Below, one piece after another: positions 36,708 through 45,321 of a stretch of DNA of 58,850 nucleotides. The notes under the pieces are model-generated. The model had not been told where the DNA came from and did no database searches. It worked only from the letters and a program-made list of their open reading frames with translations. How positions within the stretch are numbered: the stretch's first letter is position 1; every line of letters begins with the position of its first letter. The stretch comes from Lentimicrobium sp. L6. Its GTDB lineage: Bacteria > Bacteroidota > Bacteroidia > Bacteroidales > UBA12170. The stretch lies in assembly GCF_013166655.1 (NCBI RefSeq), contig NZ_JABKCA010000025.1, positions 1-58,850 of the forward strand, in the 5' to 3' direction. The translations under genes and the position numbers were made by a program.

Positions 36708-39062
36708 ATGAGATCAATTAAGATTTTAGCATTGCTCATGTCAATGTTAGTTCAAGGGTATGTGTTTGCTGAGGATGTTAAAAAAATAAGAGAGATACAT
36801 GGTTATGTAGTGTCAAATACTGAGCCTGTTGCTTATGCTACCATTTTAATAAATGGAACTACAATAGGAGCTGCCACAGATGCCAATGGCCACTTTCATT
36901 TGCATAATATTCCGAGTGGTGACTTAACTTTAGTAGTAAGTGCAGTGGGATATAAAAGTGTATCTCATGCTGTTGATGTAGCAGAAGAGTTAGATGATAA
37001 ATTAGAAATTGAACTACAGGAGTCATTAATTACCACAGATGAAGTAGTAGTGAGTGCATCTAGAAATGCAGTGAAAAGAAAGGATGCTCCAGTATTAGTA
37101 AATACCATTGGAACAAAAATGCTCGAGAGTGTACAAGCTAGTTCACTGGCGGATGGCCTGAATTTCACCCCTGGTTTACGAGTGGAAAATGATTGTCAAA
37201 ATTGTGGTTTTACCCAAGTGAGGCTGAATGGCTTAGAAGGTTCTTATAGTCAGGTTTTAATTAATAGCCGACCCATTTTGTCTACAATGGCTGGGGTTTA
37301 TGGATTGGAACAGATTCCGGTAAATATGATTGATAAGATTGAAGTGGTGAGGGGAGGAGGTTCTGCCTTATTTGGCTCCAATGCAATTGGAGGAACTATT
37401 AATGTGATAACCAAAGACCCTTTAGTAAACTCTTATGCCATAGAATCTAATTTCGCTATGATTAACGGTGAGGCGCCAGAGTTTAATTTGAATGCCTCCA
37501 CGAGTATTGTTAGTGATGATTATAAATCGGGAATGTTTCTTTACGGAGGCATAAAAAGAAGAGATCATTGGGATGCCAATGAGGATGGCTTCTCAGAAAT
37601 TACAGAAATCAATGCCAATCATCTTGGTTTGAGAGCCTTTTATCGTCCTGGGGATTATAGTAAAATCAATTTGGATTTTGGAGCTACCAAAGAATTTAGA
37701 AGAGGAGGAAATAACTTCGATTATAAAGCAGATATGGCAGATATAGCTGAACAGCTCAATCATGATATTATCAGTGGGGGTTTAACTTTTGATCAATACT
37801 CCAAAGACTCAAAAAACAAGTTTTCGGCTTATGCAAGCGGGCAATATATTGACAGAGACAGTTATTATGGGGCAGAACAAGACCCTGCTGGTTATGGAAA
37901 AACCTATGATTATTCTGCTGTTGCTGGTCTTCAAGAAACCTATTATTTCGATCGTCTCTTGTTTGCTCCTTCCACTCTTACTGCTGGAGCTGAGTTTATT
38001 TATGGCTCCTTAAACGATAATAAACTGGGATTTTATAATCAAGACTCCTCAAGAATGGAGGATAATATGAATATTGCCGATCAATATACAACAACATTAG
38101 CTGCCTATCTTCAAAATGAATGGGATTTTGACATCATTAAATTCTTAGTTGGAGTTCGTTACGATCAGATTGCTGTGGAAGATAGAGTGCATTCTGATAT
38201 TGAAAAAGAGGTTTATCCAAATTGGAGCCCAAGAGTAAACTTGGTTTATAAGCCCAGCGAGCATTTGAGTGTTCGAGCTAATTTCTCTACTGGATTTAGA
38301 GCGCCTCAAATATACAGTGAAGATTTACATATTGAGGCTTCTGCTGCTAGAAAAGTGATTCATATAAACGACCCAGATTTGGAAGCAGAGCATTCTTGGA
38401 GTCTTACAGGTGGTTTTGATTATGATTTAGATTTTAAATCGTCGGCTTTAGAGATTATTTTGGAAGGCTTTTATACCAAATTGGATAATCCCTTTTCAAG
38501 TGAATACTTATGGGATGAAGATGAGAAAATACTAACCGATATCAGAGTAAATGCTGAGGATGGTGCTATTGTATCAGGTGTCAATTTGGAAGTAAATTAT
38601 GCTTTCAATAATAAAATGGACCTGCAGTCTGGTTTTACTGTACAGTCATCGGAGTTTGAGTCAGCTCAGGCTTGGGGTGAGTTGGACGAGAGTGTTTCAA
38701 AACATATGACTCGTACACCTAGCAATTATGGTTATTTGGTTTATAGTTATTATCCTACCAAGAAATTCATGGCCAATGTAAATATGAATTATACAGGTAG
38801 CATGTATGTTCCTCATCTCGAAACCCAAGAAACACCAGAGGAGTTGGTGAAAACTCAAGAGTTCCTAGATATTGGTGTGAAACTAGCTTATACCTTCAAA
38901 TTGTCTGGACAAACTAATTTGGAGTTAAGTGGAGGTGTTAAAAATATCTTTAACAGTTATCAAGATGATTTTGATACAGGGGTATATAGAGATGCAGGAT
39001 ACGTTTATGGACCAGGTTTACCTAGAACTTATTTCATCGGACTTAAAATATCCAATATCTAG
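36708..39062 (+). CDS. TonB-dependent outer-membrane receptor
   Basis: 784 residues. A signal peptide (ending YVFAE) is followed by a carboxypeptidase-regulatory-like domain (about 28-112, REIHGYVVSNTEPVAYATILINGTTIGAATDANG), the plug domain (about 115-240: DEVVVSASR, LNGLEGSYSQVLINSRPI, IDKIEVVRGGGSALFGSNAIGGTINVIT) and a 22-strand-type barrel ending YFIGLKISNI. Two Cys in the plug (ENDCQNCGF) may form a disulfide or bind metal. It imports a bulky or scarce substrate; the His-rich neighbour points to a metal or metal chelate, which is inference. No SusD-like partner is present, which argues against glycan uptake. Confidence 0.93.
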   Translation: MRSIKILALLMSMLVQGYVFAEDVKKIREIHGYVVSNTEPVAYATILINGTTIGAATDANGHFHLHNIPSGDLTLVVSAVGYKSVSHAVDVAEELDDKLEIELQESLITTDEVVVSASRNAVKRKDAPVLVNTIGTKMLESVQASSLADGLNFTPGLRVENDCQNCGFTQVRLNGLEGSYSQVLINSRPILSTMAGVYGLEQIPVNMIDKIEVVRGGGSALFGSNAIGGTINVITKDPLVNSYAIESNFAMINGEAPEFNLNASTSIVSDDYKSGMFLYGGIKRRDHWDANEDGFSEITEINANHLGLRAFYRPGDYSKINLDFGATKEFRRGGNNFDYKADMADIAEQLNHDIISGGLTFDQYSKDSKNKFSAYASGQYIDRDSYYGAEQDPAGYGKTYDYSAVAGLQETYYFDRLLFAPSTLTAGAEFIYGSLNDNKLGFYNQDSSRMEDNMNIADQYTTTLAAYLQNEWDFDIIKFLVGVRYDQIAVEDRVHSDIEKEVYPNWSPRVNLVYKPSEHLSVRANFSTGFRAPQIYSEDLHIEASAARKVIHINDPDLEAEHSWSLTGGFDYDLDFKSSALEIILEGFYTKLDNPFSSEYLWDEDEKILTDIRVNAEDGAIVSGVNLEVNYAFNNKMDLQSGFTVQSSEFESAQAWGELDESVSKHMTRTPSNYGYLVYSYYPTKKFMANVNMNYTGSMYVPHLETQETPEELVKTQEFLDIGVKLAYTFKLSGQTNLELSGGVKNIFNSYQDDFDTGVYRDAGYVYGPGLPRTYFIGLKISNI

Positions 39063-39091
39063 TATTTGAATAATTTGATTTAGTTTTTAAT

Positions 39092-39118
39092 GCCAATGTT
39101 TCGCAGCATTGGCTTTTT
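39092..39118 (+). terminator. intrinsic terminator of the TonB receptor gene
   Basis: GCCAATG (39092-39098) pairs with CATTGGC (39107-39113) and is followed by TTTTT. It lies 29 bp after the stop codon. Confidence 0.8.
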
Positions 39119-39151
39119 ACTTTGGTGCTTTTTATAAAGGCAGTATTTAGC

Positions 39152-39775
39152 TTAAAACCAGAAAGCTCTAACCATCAAAGAAATTCCAAATAAAATAAGT
39201 CCAATTCCAGCAACACTATTTATTAAAACCAATAGTCTCTCGGTAAGTAAGGGCTTAAGTTTTCCTGCCAAATAGGATTTTAGAGTATCGCTTAGAAATA
39301 CAGTGATTAGGGTAACGGAGAACATGGTCATGATAGCATGTTCATCCTTTTGGTAATTGGAGGTGAAGGCTACCATGGTGGCCATCCAGAATAACCAAAT
39401 AAATGGATTGGCCACATTCAGGAAAAATCCTTTAAGTATATAGGTAATGGCTCTGGGGTCTTTTACCTTAATTTCATCGGCTTTTGTTTTTGGTTTTTTT
39501 ATATAGGTGATAATACCAAAAACAATTAAGATGAGTCCGCTGGCAATTCCAAAAGCCAATTTATTCTTGGGTTGCTCAACCACTTGTATTACCCCTTGAA
39601 AACTCAAGAGGACCAAAAATAAATCACTTAAAAACACACCGAAAGCCAAAGCTATTCCTGCTTTGAATCCTCTATTGATACTTGTTTGCACCAAGGCAAG
39701 CAAAGCAGGACCAAAGCCAAATAAGGTGGCCAAGGTGATTCCAAGTATTAACCCATCTCTAATTGCGAAGCCCAT
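39152..39775 (-). CDS. LysE/RhtB-type amino-acid exporter
   Basis: 207 residues with about six membrane helices. The opening GLILGITLATLFGFGPALLALVQTSINRGFKAGIALAFGVFLSD carries the LysE-family pattern (G-P x3-L x4 S x2-G x3-G), and NVANPFIWLFW is the second signature. Its ATG overlaps the stop codon of the GH3-like gene (TAATG), so translation is coupled. It should export an amino acid or a derivative, possibly the product of the GH3-like enzyme. Confidence 0.88.
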   Translation of the reverse strand: MGFAIRDGLILGITLATLFGFGPALLALVQTSINRGFKAGIALAFGVFLSDLFLVLLSFQGVIQVVEQPKNKLAFGIASGLILIVFGIITYIKKPKTKADEIKVKDPRAITYILKGFFLNVANPFIWLFWMATMVAFTSNYQKDEHAIMTMFSVTLITVFLSDTLKSYLAGKLKPLLTERLLVLINSVAGIGLILFGISLMVRAFWF

Positions 39776-41310
39776 TAATAACCTTCTTGTTTAAGGAATT
39801 CTAGCCAATCTGTTTTTATTTTGTTTTTTAAGACCCGTGGGAATTTATTGGCACCACCTTCTTTTCCGTTTATTTTCATCCATTTAGCGAAAATTTGGGT
39901 AGGGATAATTTTTACTGTTACATCTTTAATGGCCTCCATGCGCTCCACTCTATAGTCATCATTTAAGGTGTTTAAATGATTGTCGAGAGCCTCTTTTATA
40001 ACCTTAGGTTCTACTTGACAATCGGTGCCTACATGCCATTCATGGGCCCAAAGGCTGCCATGCTCCACCCCCATAACCGTAAATTCACCCACCTCAATAT
40101 CTAAATCTTGTTGAGTGAGTTCCATAGCTCTATTGATATTATCCATTGATAAATGTTCCCCACAAATACTCAAGAAATGTTTTGTTCTTCCAGTGATGAT
40201 GATTTGGGATTTTTCAACAGAATTAAATTTGACGGTATCTCCAATTAAATATCTCCATGCCCCAGAATTATTAGATAATAGAAGGGCGTATTCCTCTTTA
40301 TCGTTCACTTGACCTATATGAAGGACTTTGGCATTTGCATTAATATTTCCTTCGTCATCAAAATTCTGGTCATTAAAGGGAACAAATTCATAGAAAATCC
40401 CATTATCCAAAATCAGTTTCATACCTAGATCTTCAGGTTGGTTTTGGTAGGCAATATATCCCTCAGATGCTAAATAGCTCTCATTGTATATGATAGGCCT
40501 TGCAAAAAGTTTGTCGAAACTCTTTTTGTAGGGAGCAAAAGCTACACCGCTGTGAACGTATACATTGAGGTTTGGCCAAATATCGTGTATGGAATTTAGC
40601 TTATGTGTTTCGATAATCCTTTCCAGAATAATTTGTATCCATGCAGGAACTCCTACAATTACGCCTATATCCCATTTGGGAGCTGATTTTACAATCTCGT
40701 CCAGCTTAGTAGCCCAATCTCTTTCTTTTGAGATTCTTCTTCCGGGTTTATAAAAGTGCTGAAACCAGAATGGAATATTCCCAGCTGATATGCCACTTAA
40801 ATCACCTTCCAAATAACTTCCGTTTAGATTTAAGTGTGTGCTGCCCCCAATCATTAGGATTCCTTTTTGGAAAAACTCAATAGGGAAATCATAACGAGAA
40901 GCAGATACCAATTGCCTTAGGCTTGCTTTTTTAATAGATTTTAGCATGTCACCAGTAACTGGAATTTGTTTGCTACTGGCTTCGCTGGTGCCAGATGTAA
41001 GAGCAAAGTATTTCACCTTGCCAGGCCAACTCACATATGCTTCGCCATTTAGAGAGCGATACCACCAAGCTTGAAACATTTTACTATAATCAAATACAGG
41101 TATTGTATTTTGAAAATCCTGAATAGTTTGTTTGGAATGAAGAATTTTTGAAAAATGGTAATGCTCTCCAAAAGCTGTAATTTCGGCTTTTGAAAGTAAT
41201 TTCTTTAATTCTTTATATTGTATTTCGATGGGTGAAACCTTGGCTTCTCTAAGAGCAGGTCTATCTTTTATTTGATAAGCCTTTTTTATTAATGTCCCTA
41301 ATAGCGGCAT
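39775..41310 (-). CDS. GH3-family acyl-adenylating amidosynthetase
   Basis: 511 residues. The ANL-fold nucleotide motif is FALTSGTSEASSKQIPVT (about 98-115), and the C-terminal lobe carries YLIGDTVKF and IIITGRTKHFLSICGEHLS, as in the GH3 family. Plant members conjugate acyl acids such as auxin or jasmonate to amino acids; bacterial homologues are common in Bacteroidota and mostly uncharacterised. Its stop codon shares bases with the start of a LysE exporter, so the pair probably makes and exports an acyl-amino acid, or removes an acid by conjugation. A TATTTTTG -7 element lies 14 bp upstream (41332 to 41325). Confidence 0.87.
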   Translation of the reverse strand: MPLLGTLIKKAYQIKDRPALREAKVSPIEIQYKELKKLLSKAEITAFGEHYHFSKILHSKQTIQDFQNTIPVFDYSKMFQAWWYRSLNGEAYVSWPGKVKYFALTSGTSEASSKQIPVTGDMLKSIKKASLRQLVSASRYDFPIEFFQKGILMIGGSTHLNLNGSYLEGDLSGISAGNIPFWFQHFYKPGRRISKERDWATKLDEIVKSAPKWDIGVIVGVPAWIQIILERIIETHKLNSIHDIWPNLNVYVHSGVAFAPYKKSFDKLFARPIIYNESYLASEGYIAYQNQPEDLGMKLILDNGIFYEFVPFNDQNFDDEGNINANAKVLHIGQVNDKEEYALLLSNNSGAWRYLIGDTVKFNSVEKSQIIITGRTKHFLSICGEHLSMDNINRAMELTQQDLDIEVGEFTVMGVEHGSLWAHEWHVGTDCQVEPKVIKEALDNHLNTLNDDYRVERMEAIKDVTVKIIPTQIFAKWMKINGKEGGANKFPRVLKNKIKTDWLEFLKQEGY

Positions 41311-41324
41311 ATATTAATTTTTTA

Positions 41325-41332
41325 CAAAAATA
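41325..41332 (-). promoter_or_regulatory. -7 promoter element (TATTTTTG) of the GH3-LysE operon
   Basis: Minus-strand TATTTTTG fits TAnnTTTG and gives a leader of only a few bases before the ATG at 41310. No TTG lies at the usual distance upstream. Confidence 0.4.
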
Positions 41333-41408
41333 TTATTTTTCGCGATATAAGGAGTTTTCAAATATCTTATTAATCATTAAAAATTGAGCTTTATTTTTTA
41401 TAAATTTG

Positions 41409-43463
41409 ATGCACATGATGAAGTGCTTAAAATATCTGTTTTATTTCTGGTTGGTACTTGCTACCATTTTTAATATTAAGGCTGAAAATCCTCAGCAAAT
41501 GTTAATAGATAGCCTTCATCTAGTCCTAGAAAACCAAGTAGGTACTGAGCATATTCAAACATTACTTTTAATTGCTGATGTTTTTAGTGAATCCAGTAAT
41601 ACTTCGGCTGTAAAATATGCCAATGATGCTTTAAAGTTATCAATTTCCTCATCAGATAAATTGAATATGGCAAACTCCTACATGCGTTTGGCAACTTATT
41701 CCTATGTCGGAGAGAATTATGACAAATCCTTAAATTATTCCAATAAAGCATTAAAATATTATAATCAACTAGGAACTCTGGATTGCCTAAGTGCCGTGTA
41801 TTTAGATATGGCAACTGTTTATAGTAGGCTTGGCCAATTGGATTCTGCTCAATATTTTTCTGAAGTTTCCTTAGAACAAGCTTATCAAATTTATGATACT
41901 TTGAATCAAGTAAAATCGCTACGATCTATAGGAAATGTCTATTATAAACAAGGGCAGGCAGACTTAGCACTAAAGCACTTTCATCAGGCACTAGCTTTAA
42001 GTAAACATTCAAGCCTTTGTTGCTCTGAGCAAAGTATGCTCTATAATAATTTAGGGGTGTTGTTTTCAGATTGGCAAGAATTTGATAAATCACTAGCTTA
42101 TTATAGAAAAGCCCTTGAAATAGCTGATTCTTTGGGTTCTGTGGAGGAGTCTAGTAGGTTGTATAATAATATGGGAACCATTTATTGGTATAAAGAGAAT
42201 AATGATTCGGCCCTTATGTATTACTTAAAAAGTTTGGATTATAGAGAAAAAACAGGCGATAAGAATGGTAAAGCCTATGTTCTGAATAATTTAGGTATGT
42301 ATTATGGTTCAGTTGAGAAGTACGAAAAGTCATTAGATTATTTTCAGCAATCATTTGTGGTTTTTGAGGAGCTTTTCAATAGGATGGGTACAACTATGAC
42401 ACTTTATAATATTGGATCTGTATATCAGGAATTAAAGGAATTTGATTTGGCTGCGAAGTATTTTCAGGAAAGTTTGAATATTTCACAAGCGCAAGGTTTT
42501 GGGGATTATTTGATAGCCAATTACCAGGCTTTAAACGAAGTGTTTTCTGAAAACAAGAAATGGGATAAGGCTTATTTTGCCTTGTTAGGATATAATAGAT
42601 TAAACGACTCCATAAGAAAAGTTCAGAACATTGATTTAATCAGAAATATTGAGGTGAAGTTTGAAAGGGAAATGAATCAAGCAGACATCTCTATATTGCA
42701 AAATGAAATGGAGGCTACAAAAGTAGATAAATTGCAAACAAGAATTTTTATTGCTGGAGCTGTTGTGATTTTGATTTTGGTTATTGGATTGGCTTATTTG
42801 ATTATTTGGCAGATCAGATCCAGGACCAATTTTGAACATAGTAAATTAACTCCAGCACTCCTTCGTTATCAGCTCAACCCTCAGTTTATAAATAGCAGCC
42901 TATCTGGTATCAAAGAGTTGATAGGGAAAAATAGAGTAAAAGAGTCAGGCCTGTTTTTGAGTGGCTTTGCAAGGCTCATTAGAGTCTTTATAGAAACTTC
43001 AACAAATAATGCCATCGTACTGGACAAAGAGATAGAAGCCTATCATAGTTTCTTTAAATTGCATCAGCTAAGATACGAGCATGAATTGAAATTTGATATT
43101 GATGTTGCAGGACATGTGGAAACCGAAATTTTGGCCATTCCACCATTGATACTATTTCCCATATTTGCCCACGCTATCGATTTTCATTTGAGTCTTGGTG
43201 AAGTGCGTATAAAAATAGAAATAGATACAGATGAGAATTATTTGCAGATGAAAGGTGAGATCTATTTGCCATTGTTTAAGGATGAGAATCTAGCAGATCA
43301 CCAAGATATGAAAAACAGTTTGGTAGAAGTAAAAGAAAGAATAAGGCTTCTGAATAAAACTCTAAAAGATAAGATGAGTTTTGTCTATCGTGAGAACATT
43401 GTTGACGAAGGTGCAAAGAAGCATCAATATATGGAATTGTATATTCCTGTGCGACCTATGTAA
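41409..43463 (+). CDS. TPR membrane protein with degenerate LytS-type kinase domain
   Basis: 684 residues from the first ATG (ATGs at 41415 and 41418 are equally possible). A signal peptide ends NIKAEN. TPRs (about 60-400) repeat the YNNLG / YNNMG...YYRKALEIADSLG pattern. A membrane helix (about 446-467) and a LytS-like region (about 478-684) follow. The H-box of the family, QLNPHFIFNSL, here reads QLNPQFINSSL, so the phosphoacceptor His is Gln492. The N-box, normally QPxVENAIKH, reads FPIFAHAIDFH, replacing the Glu-Asn pair by A587-H588, and no G-box is visible. It is therefore probably a non-phosphorylating scaffold or sensor. The LytTR regulator gene starts 175 bp downstream. Confidence 0.85.
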   Translation: MHMMKCLKYLFYFWLVLATIFNIKAENPQQMLIDSLHLVLENQVGTEHIQTLLLIADVFSESSNTSAVKYANDALKLSISSSDKLNMANSYMRLATYSYVGENYDKSLNYSNKALKYYNQLGTLDCLSAVYLDMATVYSRLGQLDSAQYFSEVSLEQAYQIYDTLNQVKSLRSIGNVYYKQGQADLALKHFHQALALSKHSSLCCSEQSMLYNNLGVLFSDWQEFDKSLAYYRKALEIADSLGSVEESSRLYNNMGTIYWYKENNDSALMYYLKSLDYREKTGDKNGKAYVLNNLGMYYGSVEKYEKSLDYFQQSFVVFEELFNRMGTTMTLYNIGSVYQELKEFDLAAKYFQESLNISQAQGFGDYLIANYQALNEVFSENKKWDKAYFALLGYNRLNDSIRKVQNIDLIRNIEVKFEREMNQADISILQNEMEATKVDKLQTRIFIAGAVVILILVIGLAYLIIWQIRSRTNFEHSKLTPALLRYQLNPQFINSSLSGIKELIGKNRVKESGLFLSGFARLIRVFIETSTNNAIVLDKEIEAYHSFFKLHQLRYEHELKFDIDVAGHVETEILAIPPLILFPIFAHAIDFHLSLGEVRIKIEIDTDENYLQMKGEIYLPLFKDENLADHQDMKNSLVEVKERIRLLNKTLKDKMSFVYRENIVDEGAKKHQYMELYIPVRPM

Positions 43464-43638
43464 TTAGATTCACATTGGGTGTTTTATAGGGATTTTTTTG
43501 TATTTTTGAAGAATATGTTAGTGCGATATTGATGCAGATTATATATGGTTGAATAGTAGGGTGATATGGTTTTGAAGCTATAAGAGTAGAGGAGAATAGT
43601 ATGATGAAATATTGTTTTATTCAATAAATAGGTTAAGG

Positions 43639-44400
43639 ATGATAAGATGTTTAATAGTTGATGATGAGAGTAAGGCAAGGGAAATTTTGGCAGAAATGTT
43701 AAAGTTGTATTGCTCTGAAGTAACCGTTATTGGTCAGGCTCGAAACGTGACCACTGCTTACGAAATGATTAATTCTCTGAAACCAGATTTAGTATTATTA
43801 GATATTAAAATGCCGGATGGTAGTGGGTTTGACCTATTAAATAAGTTCAAAAATATTAATTTTAAAGTAGTTTTTATCACCGCTCATGAAGAATATGCCA
43901 TAAAAGCATTTCGTTTCAGTGCTTTGGATTATTTATTAAAACCTATCGATCCTAGTGACTTGATAAGCGCAGTAGAGAAAATATCTAACTCCAAGGATGT
44001 AACCGGAATGAATGATCAATTTGAAACCTTTAAGGATAATTATTATAAAGGAGAGTCCACAAAGGAAAAAAGGATAGTTCTTAGAACTACCGAGAATATC
44101 TATATCATTTATTTGAAAGATGTGATTCGCTGTCAGTCCGAGAAGAACTATACTTATTTCTATTTTGCTAATCGAGAGCGGATTATTGTATCAAAAACTT
44201 TAAAGGAGTTTGAAGAAATACTGACAGACTACGGATTTATGAGAGTACATCGATCTCACTTAGTTAACCTTAAATATATCGATAGGTTCGATAAGAGTGA
44301 AGGAGGATTTTTGATCATGACCGATACAAGTAGAGTGGAGGTTTCGCATCGTAAAAAAGAAGCACTACTCAGTTATATCTATGGTTTAGGTAATATATAA
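43639..44400 (+). CDS. LytTR-family response regulator
   Basis: 253 residues from ATG 43639 (preceded by an AAGGA element; an upstream TTG would add nine residues before the conserved IRCLIVDDE strand). The receiver domain (1-120) has the acidic pair in VDDE, phosphoacceptor D55 in LLDIKMPDGSG, T in FITAHEE and K in LLKPID. The LytTR DNA-binding domain (about 148-250) shows NIYIIYLKDVIRCQSEKNYT and FMRVHRSHLVNLKYI. It would bind promoter repeats after activation. Its apparent partner upstream lacks the kinase His, so the phosphate must come from elsewhere or activation is unusual. Confidence 0.92.
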   Translation: MIRCLIVDDESKAREILAEMLKLYCSEVTVIGQARNVTTAYEMINSLKPDLVLLDIKMPDGSGFDLLNKFKNINFKVVFITAHEEYAIKAFRFSALDYLLKPIDPSDLISAVEKISNSKDVTGMNDQFETFKDNYYKGESTKEKRIVLRTTENIYIIYLKDVIRCQSEKNYTYFYFANRERIIVSKTLKEFEEILTDYGFMRVHRSHLVNLKYIDRFDKSEGGFLIMTDTSRVEVSHRKKEALLSYIYGLGNI

Positions 44401-44469
44401 ACCTATAGGATTGAAATAATTTATTCTCTTACTATACTTTGATTATAAGTCTAGTAAATTTGAAAAGTC

Positions 44470-45090
44470 CTAATAATTCACCTTTAGTTTTCCATCCTCA
44501 AACATATCTAGAATAGAGTCGTTTTGGATATAATGAGTTTTAATCCCAATATTTTTGGCAGCAAAAATATTGGTTTCCAAATCATCTACAAATAGCGATT
44601 CAGACGCCTTTAAGTCATTATTTATTAGCAAGCCCATATAAAATTCAGGTTCTGGCTTTCTCATTCCTTTTTCATGAGAAAACCAAACATCCTCAAAGAG
44701 ACTTCGAAAGTTGAAATATTCATTTAATTCCTCAATAAATCTCATATAATGTATCTCATTACTATTGGATAGAAGGAAGATTCTATAGTTTCTTCCTATG
44801 CTTTTTAACAAGTCAAGCTTTTTGGTATCGAAACCCAATAAGAGCCCACACCAAGCATCGTCTATTTGTTGATCGCTAACATTCTTGGGGATGACTTTAC
44901 GCAATTCATCTCGAAACACATCGAGTTCTAACTCACCACGCTCCATTTTTTCAAAGGTTTTAGCTTGAATTTGGTGTCCATATAGCTCGTCAAAGTTTTC
45001 TACACCTAGTTTTTCAAATGCTATTTTGCTGAGGTTGTGGTTAATATCGTAAATTACCCCACCAAAATCAAAGATGATATTCTTAATCAT
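44470..45090 (-). CDS. HAD-superfamily hydrolase
   Basis: 206 residues. HAD motif I is FDFGGVIYD (nucleophile D9, with Gly in place of the second Asp), motif II is LLSNSNE, motif III K lies in GMRKPEPEFY, and motif IV is FVDDLETN. The helical cap (about 15-85) is that of the HAD-IA subgroup (YihX/epoxide-hydrolase-N type). Such enzymes dephosphorylate small sugar or nucleotide phosphates; the substrate is not predictable. Replacement of the second Asp by Gly is shared by many related sequences. Confidence 0.87.
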   Translation of the reverse strand: MIKNIIFDFGGVIYDINHNLSKIAFEKLGVENFDELYGHQIQAKTFEKMERGELELDVFRDELRKVIPKNVSDQQIDDAWCGLLLGFDTKKLDLLKSIGRNYRIFLLSNSNEIHYMRFIEELNEYFNFRSLFEDVWFSHEKGMRKPEPEFYMGLLINNDLKASESLFVDDLETNIFAAKNIGIKTHYIQNDSILDMFEDGKLKVNY

Positions 45091-45097
45091 ATTATTC

Positions 45098-45128
45098 TTG
45101 CTTTGTATTTGGCAAATATGTAAATTTG
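45098..45128 (+). promoter_or_regulatory. promoter of the tRNA gene
   Basis: TTG (45098-45100), a 20-bp spacer and TAAATTTG (45121-45128) match the -33/-7 consensus and would yield a tRNA precursor with a leader of about 45 nt. The -7 element forms half of a 6-bp inverted repeat (GCAAAT...ATTTGC, 45112-45129), close to the divergent HAD gene. Confidence 0.6.
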
Positions 45129-45178
45129 CAGCCGCAATTCCAATAAAAGAGTTGTGTTTTCAAGTTTTACTTGAGAAA

Positions 45179-45255
45179 GGGCCTATAGCTCAGTTGGTTA
45201 GAGTAGCTGACTCATAATCAGTTGGTCCCAGGTTCAAGTCCTGGTGGGCCCACCA
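45179..45255 (+). tRNA. tRNA with CAU anticodon (Ile2 or Met)
   Basis: A 77-nt cloverleaf with encoded CCA. The acceptor GGGCCTA pairs with TGGGCCC (one wobble), the D stem is GCTC/GAGT, the anticodon stem is GCTGA/TCAGT around loop CTCATAA (anticodon CAT), and the T stem is CCAGG/CCTGG with loop TTCAAGT. CAU occurs in elongator Met and in Ile2 tRNA modified to lysidine. The acceptor beginning GGGCCTA resembles, from memory, the isoleucine tRNA of the phylum, so Ile2 is slightly favoured. It is followed directly by a terminator. Confidence 0.93.
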
Positions 45256-45262
45256 ACTATAG

Positions 45263-45296
45263 AACCACTAATTTTAATAGATTAGTGGTTTTTTTT
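45263..45296 (+). terminator. intrinsic terminator of the tRNA transcript
   Basis: CCACTAAT (45265-45272) pairs with ATTAGTGG (45281-45288) and is followed by eight T (45289-45296), 8 bp after the tRNA CCA end. Confidence 0.9.
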
Positions 45297-45321
45297 CATT
45301 TAAAGAAACCTATAGCTAGCT

